NCBI GenBank assembly: GCA_948144175.1 | Contig: CANXME010000106.1 | Coordinates: forward strand, 930,001-994,000 | Direction of reading: 5' to 3' | Length of the DNA stretch: 64,000 nucleotides | From: Closterium sp. NIES-65 | Lineage: Eukaryota > Streptophyta > Zygnematophyceae > Desmidiales > Closteriaceae | In this document: positions 54,501 to 63,149 of the stretch, in pieces | How the letters are laid out: every line of letters begins with the position of its first letter | Position numbering within the stretch: the first letter of the stretch is position 1 | Position numbers and translations under genes: made by a program | Notes under the pieces: generated by a model | Seen by the model: only the letters and a program-made list of their open reading frames with translations | Databases searched by the model: none | What the model was told of the DNA's origin: nothing

Positions 54501-57092
54501 TCGTCGCGCGGCCTCGGCCGTACTTTGTTCCGCTCCTTCAGCAGGTTCTTGGTCTTCCTCCTCCCTTAGAGTGTCCACCGCCTGTCCAGTCGCAGTCACA
54601 GTTACTGCCAGCCTCCCCACTGCCTTCTCCTTCTCCGTACACTGGTCCTACTGGAGGTCTTGCTGAGCGTCGTGAGCCTGCGTCTCGTCCTGCGTCGCCT
54701 GTTCCTGCTGCTCGCACTAGTGCTCGCAGTTCGCGTCAGCGTCCTCCTCCTGTCCGTGGCACGCACCGTATGTCTCTGCGTCCGTCCACTGCTCCTCTGC
54801 ATGCCCCTTTGCCCTCTCCTCCTGAGTCCTCTCTTCCTGCGCTTGCCGGCCCTGAGTCGGACTCTCTTCGTGCTGCCAGTCCTACTATCACGTGTCTCCT
54901 TGCTACTCTCGTCACTGACCCCTCCTTTGAGTCCACTGCTGCGTCTGCTCTTGTTGCTGAGCTCGTCGTCTTCGCTGCTCTCTGTCGTCTAGACTACGCT
55001 GCTAGTCTTCTTGCTGAGTCTGCGTTTGTCTGTCCTCCGTCCGTCGGGGGTGAGTGTGCTCTTGGCACGGACGTCCTTGAGGACAGGCAGGAGGAGTTCC
55101 AGTGTATGGCTGCTGCTTCACCTCATCTCGCGTCCGTACTGCTTACCCCTGAGGGAGACCCGGATGCACTAGACATCCCGACTCCGCGCTCTTACGCGGA
55201 GGCCGTAGAGGGTCCCTACTCCTCTCAGTGGCAGGCAGCTATGGATGCAGAGATGGCTTCCTGGTAGTCCATAGGCACCTACGTTGACGCGGTTCCCCCT
55301 CCTGGGGCGAACATCGTCAGTGGCATGTGGATCTTCAGGGTGAAGCGGCCGCCGGGCTCTCCACCTGTCTTCAAGGCGCGGTACGTGGCTCGTGGCTTCA
55401 GTCAGCGGCAGGGAGTTGACTACTTTCAGACCTTCTCTCCCACCCCGAAGATGACCACTCTTTGGGTGCTGCTACACGTAGCCGCTCAGCGTGACTACGA
55501 GCTTCACTCCCTTGACTTCAGCACTGCTTTCCTGCAGGGTAGCCTGCACGAGGAGATCTGGTTGCGCCGTCCACCTGGCTTCACTGGGACTTTCCCTCCT
55601 GGCACCCAGTGGAGCCTCCGACGGCCAGTCTACGGTCTCTGCCAGGCACCGCGCAAGTGGCACGACACACTGAGGACTACACTTGCGGCTCTTGGGTTTG
55701 CTCCCTCTACTGCTGACCCGTCGCTGTTTCTACGCACCGACACCTCTCCGCCGCCGTTCTACATCCTCGTGTACGTCGACGACTTGGTCTTTGCCACAGC
55801 TGACACTGCTGGACTCGCCCACGTGAAGTCCGAGCTGCAGAAGAGACACACGTGCACAGACCTGGGTGAACTGCGCAGCTACCTTGGCTTGCAGATCACC
55901 TGGGACAGAGCACGCCGCACCATTACCCTGACTCTGTCACACATGGTGCAGCAGGTCCTTCAGCGCTTCGGCTTCACGTACTCCTCGCCTCAGGCCACTC
56001 CTCTGTCTACTCGCCACTCGCTCTCAGCTCTGCCTTCGGATGAGTCCGTAGAGTCGAGTGGCCTGTACCCAGAGCTTGTTGGCTGCCTCATGTACCTGAT
56101 GACCTGCACACGACCTGACCTTGCATACCCTCTTAGCATTCTTGCACGCTATGTTGCTCCTGGGAGACACAGACCAGAGCACATGGCTGCAGCGAAGAGG
56201 GTGTTGCGCTACTTGTGCAGTACGTCGGGCATGGGGCTAGTGCTTGGAGGGCGGAGTCCTGTGGTCCTCACTGGGCACGCGGACGCTTCTTGGGCAGACG
56301 ACCAGGCTACGCAGCGGTCGTCACAGGGTTACACCTTCAGCCTTGGTTCCGGCTCTGTTTCGTGGCGGGCTACTCGCTCGTCTTCTGTTCTCGGCTCCAG
56401 TTGTGAGGCTGAGATCTACGCCGGGGCCATGGCTGCACAGGAGCTTCGCTGGCTTACCTACTTGCTGACTGACCTCGGAGAGCCGCCTCGTTCTCCTCCG
56501 GTGCTGTACGTAGACAATAAGGCCATGCTAGCCTTGTGTCGGGAGCAGCGCCTGGAGCACAGAACGAAGCACATTGCTCTCCGCTACTTTCTTGCTCGTG
56601 AGTTGCAGCAGCGTGGTCAGTTGCGACTTGCGTACGTGGCCTCTGAGGCCAACACTGCTGATGTTTTCACCAAGGCACTTCCGCCTTGTGATCATCAGCG
56701 CTTCTGCACTCAGCTGGGTCTTGTGCCTGTCTTGCCTCACTTGCTCACCCCTTGACCTTGCTTGTACTCTTGCATATATATATACATACCTGCTTTTGCT
56801 TGTTTAGCCTTATATATATATGTGTACTCCTGCATGTGAACTGGCCTTGTGGCCTTGACCTTGTGCTCGGACTGTGTGGTGACGTTGTGATCCACCCTGA
56901 GCTTTGTTTGCTTTGCTTGACTGGTCTTGTGACCCCTTGTTCTCCCCCACTTTGCCTATGGAGGTGTGTCAAATTATAATATTGTGTAGGCTCTAGTGGG
57001 GTAGCCTAAATGGGGTACACATTTCTAGGGTTGCATATTTGTATCACTTCCATTCCTTAGTCATTCATGATTCTCGTTCTAACTTTCTCACA
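51521..57092 (+). mobile_element. Ty1/copia fragment F: gag middle to 3' LTR
   Basis: Plus-strand copia lacking its 5' LTR, leader and gag start: gag from 51521 with a Gly-rich tract (~51640-51830), Cys/His motif (~51960-52050), protease (~52360), integrase (~52810-53740), linker (~53830-54530), reverse transcriptase (~55220-55980), RNase H (~56240-56752) and 3' LTR 56967-57092. Its LTR differs clearly from E's, so E and F come from two different insertions. The right flank is a ZNFX1-like exon. Broken, with about three breaks. Confidence 0.9.
56967..57092 (+). repeat. 3' LTR of copia F
   Basis: 126 bp, TGTCAAATTATAATATTG to AACTTTCTCACA, preceded by TATGGAGGTG. Confidence 0.9.
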
Positions 57093-57317
57093 ATACTTTG
57101 CAATGACCGAGCGAGAGAAGGCTGACGTCTTCAAGGTCATAGGTGTGGGAGGAAATCACTCATATCGGTGCCACAATGGGCATGTGTATGCGATTTGGAG
57201 TGTAGTGGGGCAATGGAGGAGTCTCAGTGCCTTGAGTGTGGAGAGGTGGTGGGCGGAACGCACCATACACTCACGGAGGGAAACGAGAGAGCCACTGGTT
57301 TTCTCAACGGGGTTTAA
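57093..57317 (+). pseudogene. ZNFX1-like protein, C-terminal fragment
   Basis: The sequence reads TEREKADVFKVIGVGGNHSY then RCHNGHVYAI. A change of frame leads to GAMEESQCLECGEVVGGTHH and, at the end, GFLNGV and a TAA at 57315-57317. This is the terminal zinc-binding module of NFX1-type zinc-finger proteins (ZNFX1: W/SYKCPNGHxYxIGxCGG, then CPEC and IGG.xH), which are helicases of RNA surveillance and antiviral defence in animals. The fragment starts exactly at the copia F LTR, so the element separates it from its upstream exons. The frame change within the CGG region indicates decay. Start codon and N-terminal parts are absent. Confidence 0.7.
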
Positions 57318-57390
57318 AGTAACGGGTTTGGGAGGGAACCACTGGTACGGTATTGTTCTTGCAATGCAAGGCACCCAAAAGTCAGCGTAA
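57313..57390 (+). pseudogene. Second partial copy of ZNFX1 terminal exon start
   Basis: TTTAAAGTAACGGG onwards reads FKVTGLGGNHWYG, matching FKVIGVGGNHSYR 180 bp upstream. Only the first ~13 residues match before the sequence diverges. I infer a small tandem exon duplication. Confidence 0.45.
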
Positions 57391-57722
57391 AGATGCTGGT
57401 CTAGGTCAAATAGACTGCTTCTTGAGGTTTTTTTGTTTTGGTATTGATTTTCCAGCCTTGTTTCAAGGTTCAACGCCAATGTTTCATTTGTACACCAAGT
57501 TTCGGGTGTACACTGATTTACTTCAAGCAACTTGAATTGTCATAGAAGACGATAAAAATGTTCGTAGGCAGTGTTATAATGTGCGTGTATATATAATAAA
57601 ATGTGAAAGATGTTGTTGTCTTTGTTTCGATACATCTACACATCATTCCACTTCTTCACCAAAGCAGACTATTCACACGCTTGAAGCATTTCTACAGTTT
57701 CCTTTTCAGAGAAGTCCACCTC
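57391..57722. other. Intergenic between ZNFX1 fragment and decarboxylase end
   Basis: Convergent 3' ends of a plus-strand and a minus-strand gene remnant. AT-rich near 57550-57600. Nothing else recognised. Confidence 0.5.
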
Positions 57723-57815
57723 TTACAGCAACTTGGAAGCTTCCGATTGAATGAACCTCCACGCCGCCTGCACATGTGCCAACTCTGTCTTCGCCGCAGC
57801 CATGCACATCGTGTA
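57723..57815 (-). pseudogene. Decarboxylase last exon
   Basis: After CTGTAG the frame reads YTMCMAAAKTELAHVQAAWR and ends IQSEASKLL plus TAA. It matches decarboxylase C-termini (..YMLRxAIGATLTExxHVxAAWxxIQ..). A second copy of the first ~13 codons lies 70 bp upstream in transcription (next entry). Confidence 0.7.
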
Positions 57816-57851
57816 CTACAGACGCCAGTTCAGATTTTGAGACGTCTCAAA

Positions 57852-57897
57852 CATCTGTCTTCACCACCCCTATTGCCATGTGCAGCGTGTACTGTCA
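57852..57897 (-). pseudogene. Duplicate start of the decarboxylase last exon
   Basis: Reads QYTLHMAIGVVKTDV after a CACAG acceptor-like site. It is closer to the family consensus (YMLRxAIG) than the full last exon, but meets a stop right after, where a TTTGAGACGTCTCAAA palindrome (57836-57851) begins. I infer a tandem exon duplication cut short by the palindrome. Confidence 0.5.
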
Positions 57898-58039
57898 CAG
57901 GGGGGCAGGTTGGGAGGTCAAATGGCGTCATGCTCTCATATGCAGACGAATGAACCAGGCATGCAGCAGCATGTTGTTGGGGCTCACAGCGTGCGTGCGG
58001 TACTTTAGAGACGTCTCAAGAGTTAGTCTGCAAGTGAGA

Positions 58040-58300
58040 TACAGTTGAGGAATGGAGGAGCCAAGCACCAAGGAGCTCAGCACTGTGTGTGTGAGAGAGA
58101 TGCGCCTGCGCGATGCTGTTGATCGCCTCCAGTGGCGCCGCACTCACCTCCCTCCCTACATCCGCGCTGCCCTCGCTCACCGACACCTCGTCGCCCACTC
58201 TCCCGTCGCCCACCCTTGTGCACGCCACCCCACTCTGTGTGCGAGCAGAGGGAGGCTTGAGGCGGAAGTAGACGAGGGCAAAGGGGTGCGGAGCCATCAG
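58040..58300 (-). pseudogene. Decarboxylase exon: FALVYFRLKPP to LEAINS
   Basis: A CCCCCCAG acceptor precedes LMAPHPFALVYFRLKPP, the core strand conserved in group II decarboxylases (..APRRFALVCFRLKP..). The frame stays open through LEAINSIAQAHLSHT, the next conserved helix (LLxAVNxTGxxxxTHT). A ~40-residue spacer between the two is longer than usual. Confidence 0.65.
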
Positions 58301-58479
58301 CTGGGGGGCACAAAGGGGGCAATGGGGGAGGGGGGTGAGGGCAGTAGCGGGGTAGCATGGTGACGTCCTTGCGATATAAGGAGAGAGGCAGAGGTGTGTA
58401 AGAGGGTGTGTGAGGACGTGTGAAGAGTCCAAGGTGGTGTGTGAGACGGTGGCCCAGGTAGAGCATGCTGGCAATGATG

Positions 58480-58625
58480 GCATACTGCACTCCCACTCAT
58501 TTGGAACCTCTCATCTTGCCGCACGGCCTCCTCGAACCTCTCAGCAAGTGCCACGTGGCACCTGATGTATGCACAAATGCCCTCCGCCCCATATGTCCAC
58601 AGTACCATCTACAGCTTCAGCGACC
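58480..58625 (-). pseudogene. Decarboxylase exon: SLKLW..TYG
   Basis: Reads SLKL, a TAG where the family has Trp, then MVLWTYGAEGICAYIRCHVA and AERFEEAVRQDERFQM. Family consensus is SLKLWFVLRxYGVEGLQxHIRxH..LAxxFExLVRxDPRFEV. The donor after RFQM reads ATGAGT where GTGAGT would be expected. Confidence 0.7.
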
Positions 58626-58869
58626 TTCAAAAGAAGGGGGGGAGTCGTGGGTGGCGGTTGTGGCGTTGGCAAGGCATGGGCATAAGTATGAGCATGGGCG
58701 TGCTGGTGTGCAAATTGGCTGGAGTACGAGTAGGCCTAAATTTCATAGATTCTTATCCACATTGAATTGGAAACTCCATGAGTTTATGTGAAGATGGAAT
58801 GAAACAAACCCACTGCATGCCATGCACCATGCCAGGCAGTGGCAGGGAGAGACTTTGTCCTTAATACAC

Positions 58870-58944
58870 CTAAAGCGGCGGCCGATTGGGATCTCCTAGT
58901 CCTTGTAATCCACCATGTGATCGCGCTCTATTGCCTGCTTTGTG
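58870..58944 (-). pseudogene. VDYKDW exon, copy a
   Basis: Reads QAIERDHMVDYKD, TAG, EIPIGRRF, then a donor-like TTTAG|GTGTAT. The family has DxxVDYKDWQIPLGRRFR. It has the best-kept end of the three copies but a stop at the Trp codon. Confidence 0.65.
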
Positions 58945-58961
58945 GGAGTGGGAAAGGGGGT

Positions 58962-58983
58962 GGGGGGGGGGGGGGGGGGGGGG
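58962..58983 (+). repeat. Poly-G run
   Basis: 22 consecutive G between VDYKDW exon copies a and b. A likely assembly and sequencing weak point. Confidence 0.9.
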
Positions 58984-59040
58984 AGAGGAGAGAAGATGAG
59001 GGGGACAAAAAGTGATGTTTTGTTGGACTAAAAAATCATC

Positions 59041-59110
59041 AGCTGCATGCGATGAGGATCTCCCAGTCCCTGTTGTCCACCACGTATTGCCGCTCTATTG
59101 TTTGATTAGC
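59041..59110 (-). pseudogene. VDYKDW exon, copy b
   Basis: Reads NQTIERQYVVDNRDWEILIA. It keeps the Trp codon lost in copy a but has lost the GRRFR end. Confidence 0.6.
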
Positions 59111-59180
59111 GAAAGGTTGAGAGGGAGTGGGGAGAGGAGAGGAGGGGGAAGGGAGTGGATTCTTATTTGTAAAACAGCTC

Positions 59181-59252
59181 ATTACCAGCGGCGGATGGGG
59201 ATCTTGAGTTCTTGTAGTCCCCACGTCATACCGCTCTGTTGCTTGCTTGTCA
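59181..59252 (-). pseudogene. VDYKDW exon, copy c
   Basis: Nucleotide similarity to copies a and b is plain (CGGCGGATGGGGATCTTGAG and CATACCGCTCTGTTGC), but no frame stays open across it. It is the most decayed copy. Spacing between copies is about 140-170 bp. Confidence 0.55.
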
Positions 59253-59299
59253 TGATGGGTTGGGGGGGAGGGGGCGAAGAGAAAATAGAAGGGAAGGGA

Positions 59300-59410
59300 G
59301 TGTGTGTGCTTGTGTGTATGTGTGTGTGTGTGTGTGTGTGCGTATGTGTGTGTGTGTATGTGTGTGTGTGTATGTGTTTGTGTGTGTGCGTGAATGCGTG
59401 CGTGTGTGCA
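59300..59410 (+). repeat. (GT)n microsatellite
   Basis: Imperfect GT/TGTATG repeats of ~110 bp. Long His/Thr or Cys/Val frames over it are compositional. Confidence 0.9.
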
Positions 59411-59520
59411 TGAATGCACATGAGCATGCAGCATAAGTGCGGGCTGAATAAGAGCACGCCAAATAAGAGCACGCTGAATAAGAGCATGCTGCTATTATAT
59501 TATCTTGTTTTATTAACTGC

Positions 59521-59780
59521 ATCGTTCCTATAATGTTTGGTTAGAGATAGACACCCAACCTTAGTTTGGGTGTAAAACTAGGGTGAACCCTAGTTGGGTG
59601 TTGGAACCCAACCAGGGGCCAATTATTAGCCTCCAAAGGTTGGGTTGGGAGATTATTGGTCCCCCACCAACAATGTTGGTCCAACTCAACTTGGCCAACA
59701 TTATTGGATCCCCATAATAATTCCCCAACCCAACTTATTGGTGGCTAGGTACCCAACCACCCTCCTCCTTCCTAGCTCCA
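59521..59780. repeat. CCCAACC/GGTTGGG palindrome cluster, possible MITE
   Basis: AT-rich stretch in which CACCCAAC, GGTTGGG and their complements recur about ten times and form several nested inverted repeats, for example ACTAGGGTGAACCCTAGT. Clear outer ends and a target duplication are not resolved. It sits in an intron of the decarboxylase remnant. Confidence 0.45.
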
Positions 59781-59918
59781 GCTATGCATACAAACTAATA
59801 TTCCTAATCAATCCATCAGTTTCTCTTCAAACTATTATTTTCACAAATAAGATACGATAACAGTGCACTAAGAGCACACTGCCGAGATCACTGCTGCAAT
59901 AAGAGAATAGTAGCCCAC

Positions 59919-59970
59919 CTTATTCCGCAGATATTCTGACAGTATTGGCAGTGCTTTCACCAGAGGTCGG
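59919..59970 (-). pseudogene. Decarboxylase exon: PEYLRNK
   Basis: Bounded by GACAG acceptor and AATAAG|GTGGGC donor, reading RPLVKALPILSEYLRNK. Group II decarboxylases have ..LVxALSTxPEYLRNKAS.. directly upstream of VDYKDW. Confidence 0.65.
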
Positions 59971-59984
59971 CTGTCGTGGTGTGG

Positions 59985-60150
59985 CATGGGCATGGGGACG
60001 GGCATGGGCATGGGCATGGACATGGGCATGGGCATTAGAATCGGCAGGGGCACACAGGGGCAGGGCAGGAGCCAAACAGGGGCATGGGCAGGGGCATGGG
60101 CAGTGCATGGTCATGGGCAGTACATGGTCATGGGCAGTGCATGGTCATGG
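59985..60150. repeat. GGGCAT hexamer and CATGGTCATGGGCAGTG repeats
   Basis: GGGCATGGGCATGGACATGG-type hexamer array followed by three ~17-bp repeats. It lies where the decarboxylase exon with the PLP lysine would be expected. Confidence 0.8.
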
Positions 60151-60464
60151 TATGAGGCAGATGATACAAAAGGCACCAGTGGTGGCATACAGCGGTGGCA
60201 AGCAGTGGTGGCAGTGGGAAACCGAGTAACTGGCGGCGATACAGGGGCGGACATGAGGACGAGCACCGGTCGATCGGGAAACGTACCAGAGGTACAAATG
60301 CGGCCAAGCACCGCCCCATGTGCGAAGTGGCTTATCATGACATGTGAGAGGAACGAAATAAGGTACCTTCCACGTACAGTGAGAGTGAGGGAGAGGAGAA
60401 CAAAGCACCTTCCCCGTATAGGAATTTGAAGAAGAAGAGAAGAAGGCACCTCGCACACACTTAC

Positions 60465-60620
60465 TGTGGGGACGAGGAAGAAGGGAATGAGGCCGGTTGC
60501 CTCATCCCTCTGCACCGCATCCAACAATTGGAGAGCACTCAGGGCATACGCCAGTGCAGCGGTGGTGGGCAGCACGCACACGTTGCCCTTGGGCATGCCA
60601 GCCACGTGGCACCTAGCGCT
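60465..60620 (-). pseudogene. Decarboxylase exon: GLIPFF
   Basis: Reads AGMPKGNVCVLPTTAALAYA, then LDAVQRDEATGLIPFFLVPT, ending at a donor GTAAGTGTG. The motif GLIPFFxxATxGTTS is diagnostic of group II decarboxylases. Confidence 0.75.
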
Positions 60621-60914
60621 GCATTGCTATATCCTCTACACTGCCCTATGGGAACGTGGGAGCAGCCTGGCCTCGCACACCCACACCAGCAGCGCGCCAG
60701 TGGTACTTCATTTGCCACTCTCCACTGCCGGCCGCTCCTCCTCCTGTGTCGCCCTTGTGCTCCTAAAGCAGCCCTCCGTGCCATTCCGTGCTGAACCTAT
60801 CCTCCATATTTGCATGCTCTCCACCTCGTTTAGGTGCACTATGAGCCGGCCCTTCGTTATGCGTCTCTCCTCCTAAGCACCCACTCCATTGTCTGTGCTC
60901 TTGTACTCCTCTAC

Positions 60915-61045
60915 CTGCTGCTGTCGCTGCAGCCACGCTGCCGCCCTGCCCCACCACGCGGTCCAGCACTCTCCGCTTGGCGGCCATCAGTGTCATGAGC
61001 AGCGCCTCACTGGCCGTGCCGTGAATAAGCCCCCGTCCGTGCTCG
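60915..61045 (-). pseudogene. Decarboxylase exon: IHGTASEA
   Basis: A GGCCAG acceptor, then GRGLIHGTASEALLMTLMAA and a donor GCAG|GTAGAG. It corresponds to the PLP-phosphate-binding GVIQGTASEA loop. A weak match to the following KLVxYxSDQxHSS exon may lie at about 60790-60860. Confidence 0.7.
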
Positions 61046-61062
61046 CTGGCCACAGCAGTCAT

Positions 61063-61166
61063 AGTGACACAGTGATACAGTGACACGGTGACACAGTGAC
61101 ATAGTGACAAGGTGACACGGTGACACCGTCACACCGTGACTAAGTGACACAGTGACACGGTGACAA
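61063..61166 (+). repeat. GTGACACAG minisatellite
   Basis: About a dozen imperfect 8-9 bp units of GTGACACAG / GTGACACGG. Confidence 0.9.
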
Positions 61167-61399
61167 GCACGCCACAGATTGTGGAGGAAAGGATGGGCAA
61201 ATCTGAGTGCTCTGGTCTGCGGATGCTAACATGGCCTAATGAATCTGACAGCAAACGGCTGAACATAGCTCATGATCTCATTACCTCCCTAACCTCACTC
61301 CACCTCCCTTCCCTCCCTCTCCCTTCACCACCTCTCATCTCACTCCCCCCACCTCAATTCCCCCTCCATTTCATCCCACCTGACTTAACCGAGTGGAAC

Positions 61400-61607
61400 T
61401 CATCACATAGCCTCAGCAACTCCACCATCACAACAGCTCAGTCGCTGCAGCCTGTAGGGGCGGCGGCCCACGAGAAGCCGACGACGTTGAGGGCGCTGAT
61501 GAGGGCGTCAGTACAGATGGCGGCAGCGCTGGTGGGCGAGGAGAAGACGCTGAAGAAACGAGGGTTCGACCAGTGCATTAGACCTGGCAGGATGGCGCTG
61601 GATATGT
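61400..61607 (-). pseudogene. Decarboxylase exon: LPGLMHWSNPRFF
   Basis: An acceptor CACACAG, then DISSAILPGLMHWSNPRFFS and LISALNVVGFSWAAAP, matching ..VMPGITHWQSPxFFAYFP..MLSAGxNVVGFSW... A TGA follows shortly after, and similarity (VVMVELLRLC) continues beyond it, so the exon is interrupted. Confidence 0.7.
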
Positions 61608-62440
61608 CTGTGTGGTGCACAGGAAGATAGAGGGATGGAGGGGAAGGGGTAGAGAGGGAGGGCGGAGAGGAGAGGAAGGGTGGAAAGAGAGGAGGGTGGG
61701 ATGAGAGGAGTGTTTTGGGGAAGAAGGAGCAGCTGCAGCAGTGGGTTGATGGGCGGGGATTACATGTGGGAGAAACTTTCGGATGGTAGGGTCAGAGAGG
61801 GAAAAGGATCAACAAGGTGCCTTCAAGGAAAATGGAGGAACGCAAGGGCGGGGGCAAGAGGGAGGGCGCACGGGCGGGGGCAAGAGGGAGGGCGCACAGG
61901 CGGGGGGGAGAGGGAGAGCGCACGGGCAGGGGCGAGAGGGAGGGCGCACGGGCAGGGGCGAGAGGGAGGGGGCGTCACGTGAGGGAATGTCTTCGAGCAG
62001 TTCGCCATGCTTGGGGGCGTGGGCGGGCAGCAGAGGATGCATATAGCCCAACTGATAGGGTGCAGGGGCAATCAGTGGGGCCACGCATGCAGGGAACAGG
62101 CAGAGTGGGTTAGCGGGCGAAATATGGTGTAGCGGAAATATGGTGCAGCGGAATTGCGAGAGAGGAGGTGCAGGAGGATGAGTGTATCTGGTGTGTTAAC
62201 TACTGGTAACAGCATGCGACCAGACTAGCTTAGCTGTATGCTGTAGCCGCATTCACCCTTTGCCTGCTTCCAAGCAACCCTTCAAAACTTCACAACCCAC
62301 TTGCCATGCAGTCCAGATGCCACGGTTTTGCCAACTGCATGCATGACATAGCACGGCACGGCAAGGCAAGGTACGCTTTGGTACGGTACGGCATAGCACA
62401 GCATGGCAGACACACACACACACACACACACTTACGACTC
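61608..62440 (-). other. Large intron of decarboxylase remnant, with minisatellite
   Basis: No exon recognised. 61850-61972 is a ~27-bp minisatellite (GGGCGCACGGGCGGGGGC units); 62411-62431 is a (CA)n run next to the exon 1 donor. Confidence 0.55.
61850..61972 (+). repeat. ~27-bp GC-rich minisatellite
   Basis: Four to five copies of a unit of the form GGCGCACGGGCGGGGGCAAG with small variants. Confidence 0.85.
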
Positions 62441-62442
62441 AC

Positions 62443-62862
62443 TTGCACAGTGCTGCACACGGGTCTATCCTCAATGAAATCGCAGTGGCCTTGCCAGCGC
62501 ACCTCCTCCGCCTCCAATGCTCTATACGCGGTACTCTCCACTGTTGCCCTGCACGCAGTAGCGTTGCCTTTCGTCGCTGTCAGCCCGTTACAAGCACCTT
62601 CTTGCACCGTCAGCCCGGTACAAGCAACTTCTTGCATTGTAAGCCCATTACAAGCACAGTCCTGCACCTCCCTGTCCTGTTCCCGTGCTGCCATCTCCGC
62701 AAACGTGACCGGGGGCGCCGCTGGGCGATTGCGGCTAGCCATGGCAGGGGGGGCGACCTTTGGTCGCGGGGGCCTAGTGCGACGGGGTGGGGAAGCACGA
62801 GGGCGAGTCACTCTTGCGAGTTCTTTGCCGCGTCGTGCAGGCAAGCGTGCGGCCATAAACAT
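62443..62862 (-). pseudogene. Decarboxylase first exon
   Basis: An ATG at 62862, or a later one near 62742 (MASRNRPAAPPVTFAEMAAR), begins a basic, Ala/Pro-rich N-terminus. Three ~30-bp repeats follow (62577-62668, QEGACNGLT-type). The exon ends LEAEEVRWQGHCDFIEDRPV and STVQ at a donor CAA|GTGAGT. The family has LDAEEFRRQGHxMVDFIADYxxxIEDRPV; about ten residues of the DFIADYY helix are missing. The repeats are absent from the family and probably arose locally. Confidence 0.6.
62577..62668 (-). repeat. Three ~30-bp tandem repeats in decarboxylase exon 1
   Basis: Units of the form CAGCCCGTTACAAGCACC + TTCTTGCACCGT, in frame on the minus strand (one unit encodes about ten residues). Confidence 0.85.
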
Positions 62863-63110
62863 TCGCAGCGTAAGCGCGGCGAGGGAGCTGCTATAGTCGT
62901 AGGTAGTACTGGCAGGTCACGGCGATTCCGCGTAAATTCTGTCTGTCTGTGTGCGATGATGACGAGCGCTAGCAGTGCACTTTCTACTATGGTCGCGGAA
63001 ATCACGGCGTGTGGCTCGGTGGCGTGCAAAATTGTTTTTTGCCCGAGGGAGGCGTAAACGTGAAAGGTCTGCATGCTCGTGTAAGTCGAAGGCGGGTGGC
63101 GTGCGCTTCA
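62863..63110. promoter_or_regulatory. Divergent spacer between decarboxylase 5' end and ZNFX1-like fragment
   Basis: About 250 bp. It would carry the decarboxylase promoter on the minus strand; no clear TATA or other element stands out. Confidence 0.3.
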
Positions 63111-63149
63111 ACCTTGTTCTGCATCGTTGCTCCAGCTGCTAACACTGAC

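Larger units (their letters stand above)
57723..62862 (-). pseudogene. Aromatic-L-amino-acid decarboxylase-like gene, decayed
   Basis: Group II PLP-dependent decarboxylase (tyrosine/tryptophan/DOPA decarboxylase family), split into many short exons on the minus strand. Recognisable pieces from 5' to 3': LEAEEVRWQGH and IEDRPVCSTVQ (62443-62520); ILPGLMHWSNPRFFSVFSSP and LNVVGFSW (61400-61607); GRGLIHGTASEALLMTLMAA (60915-61045); GNVCVLPTTAA and GLIPFF (60465-60620); RPLVKALPILSEYLRNK (59919-59970); VDYKD-EIPIGRRF in three copies (58870-59252); LWTYGAEGICAYIRCHVALA (58480-58625); APHPFALVYFRLKPP (58040-58300); HVQAAWRFIQSEASKLL and a stop (57723-57815). The exon with the PLP lysine (NAHKW) is not found. 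In-frame stops, a lost splice donor and frame changes point to a pseudogene. Confidence 0.8.

Noticed and set aside
47444-57092. E and F as one element with an internal inversion
   Set aside because: Their LTRs are clearly different and the outer 5-bp flanks do not match.
59039-59522. His/Thr-rich and Cys/Val-rich frames of ~100-130 residues
   Set aside because: They translate a (GT)n microsatellite.
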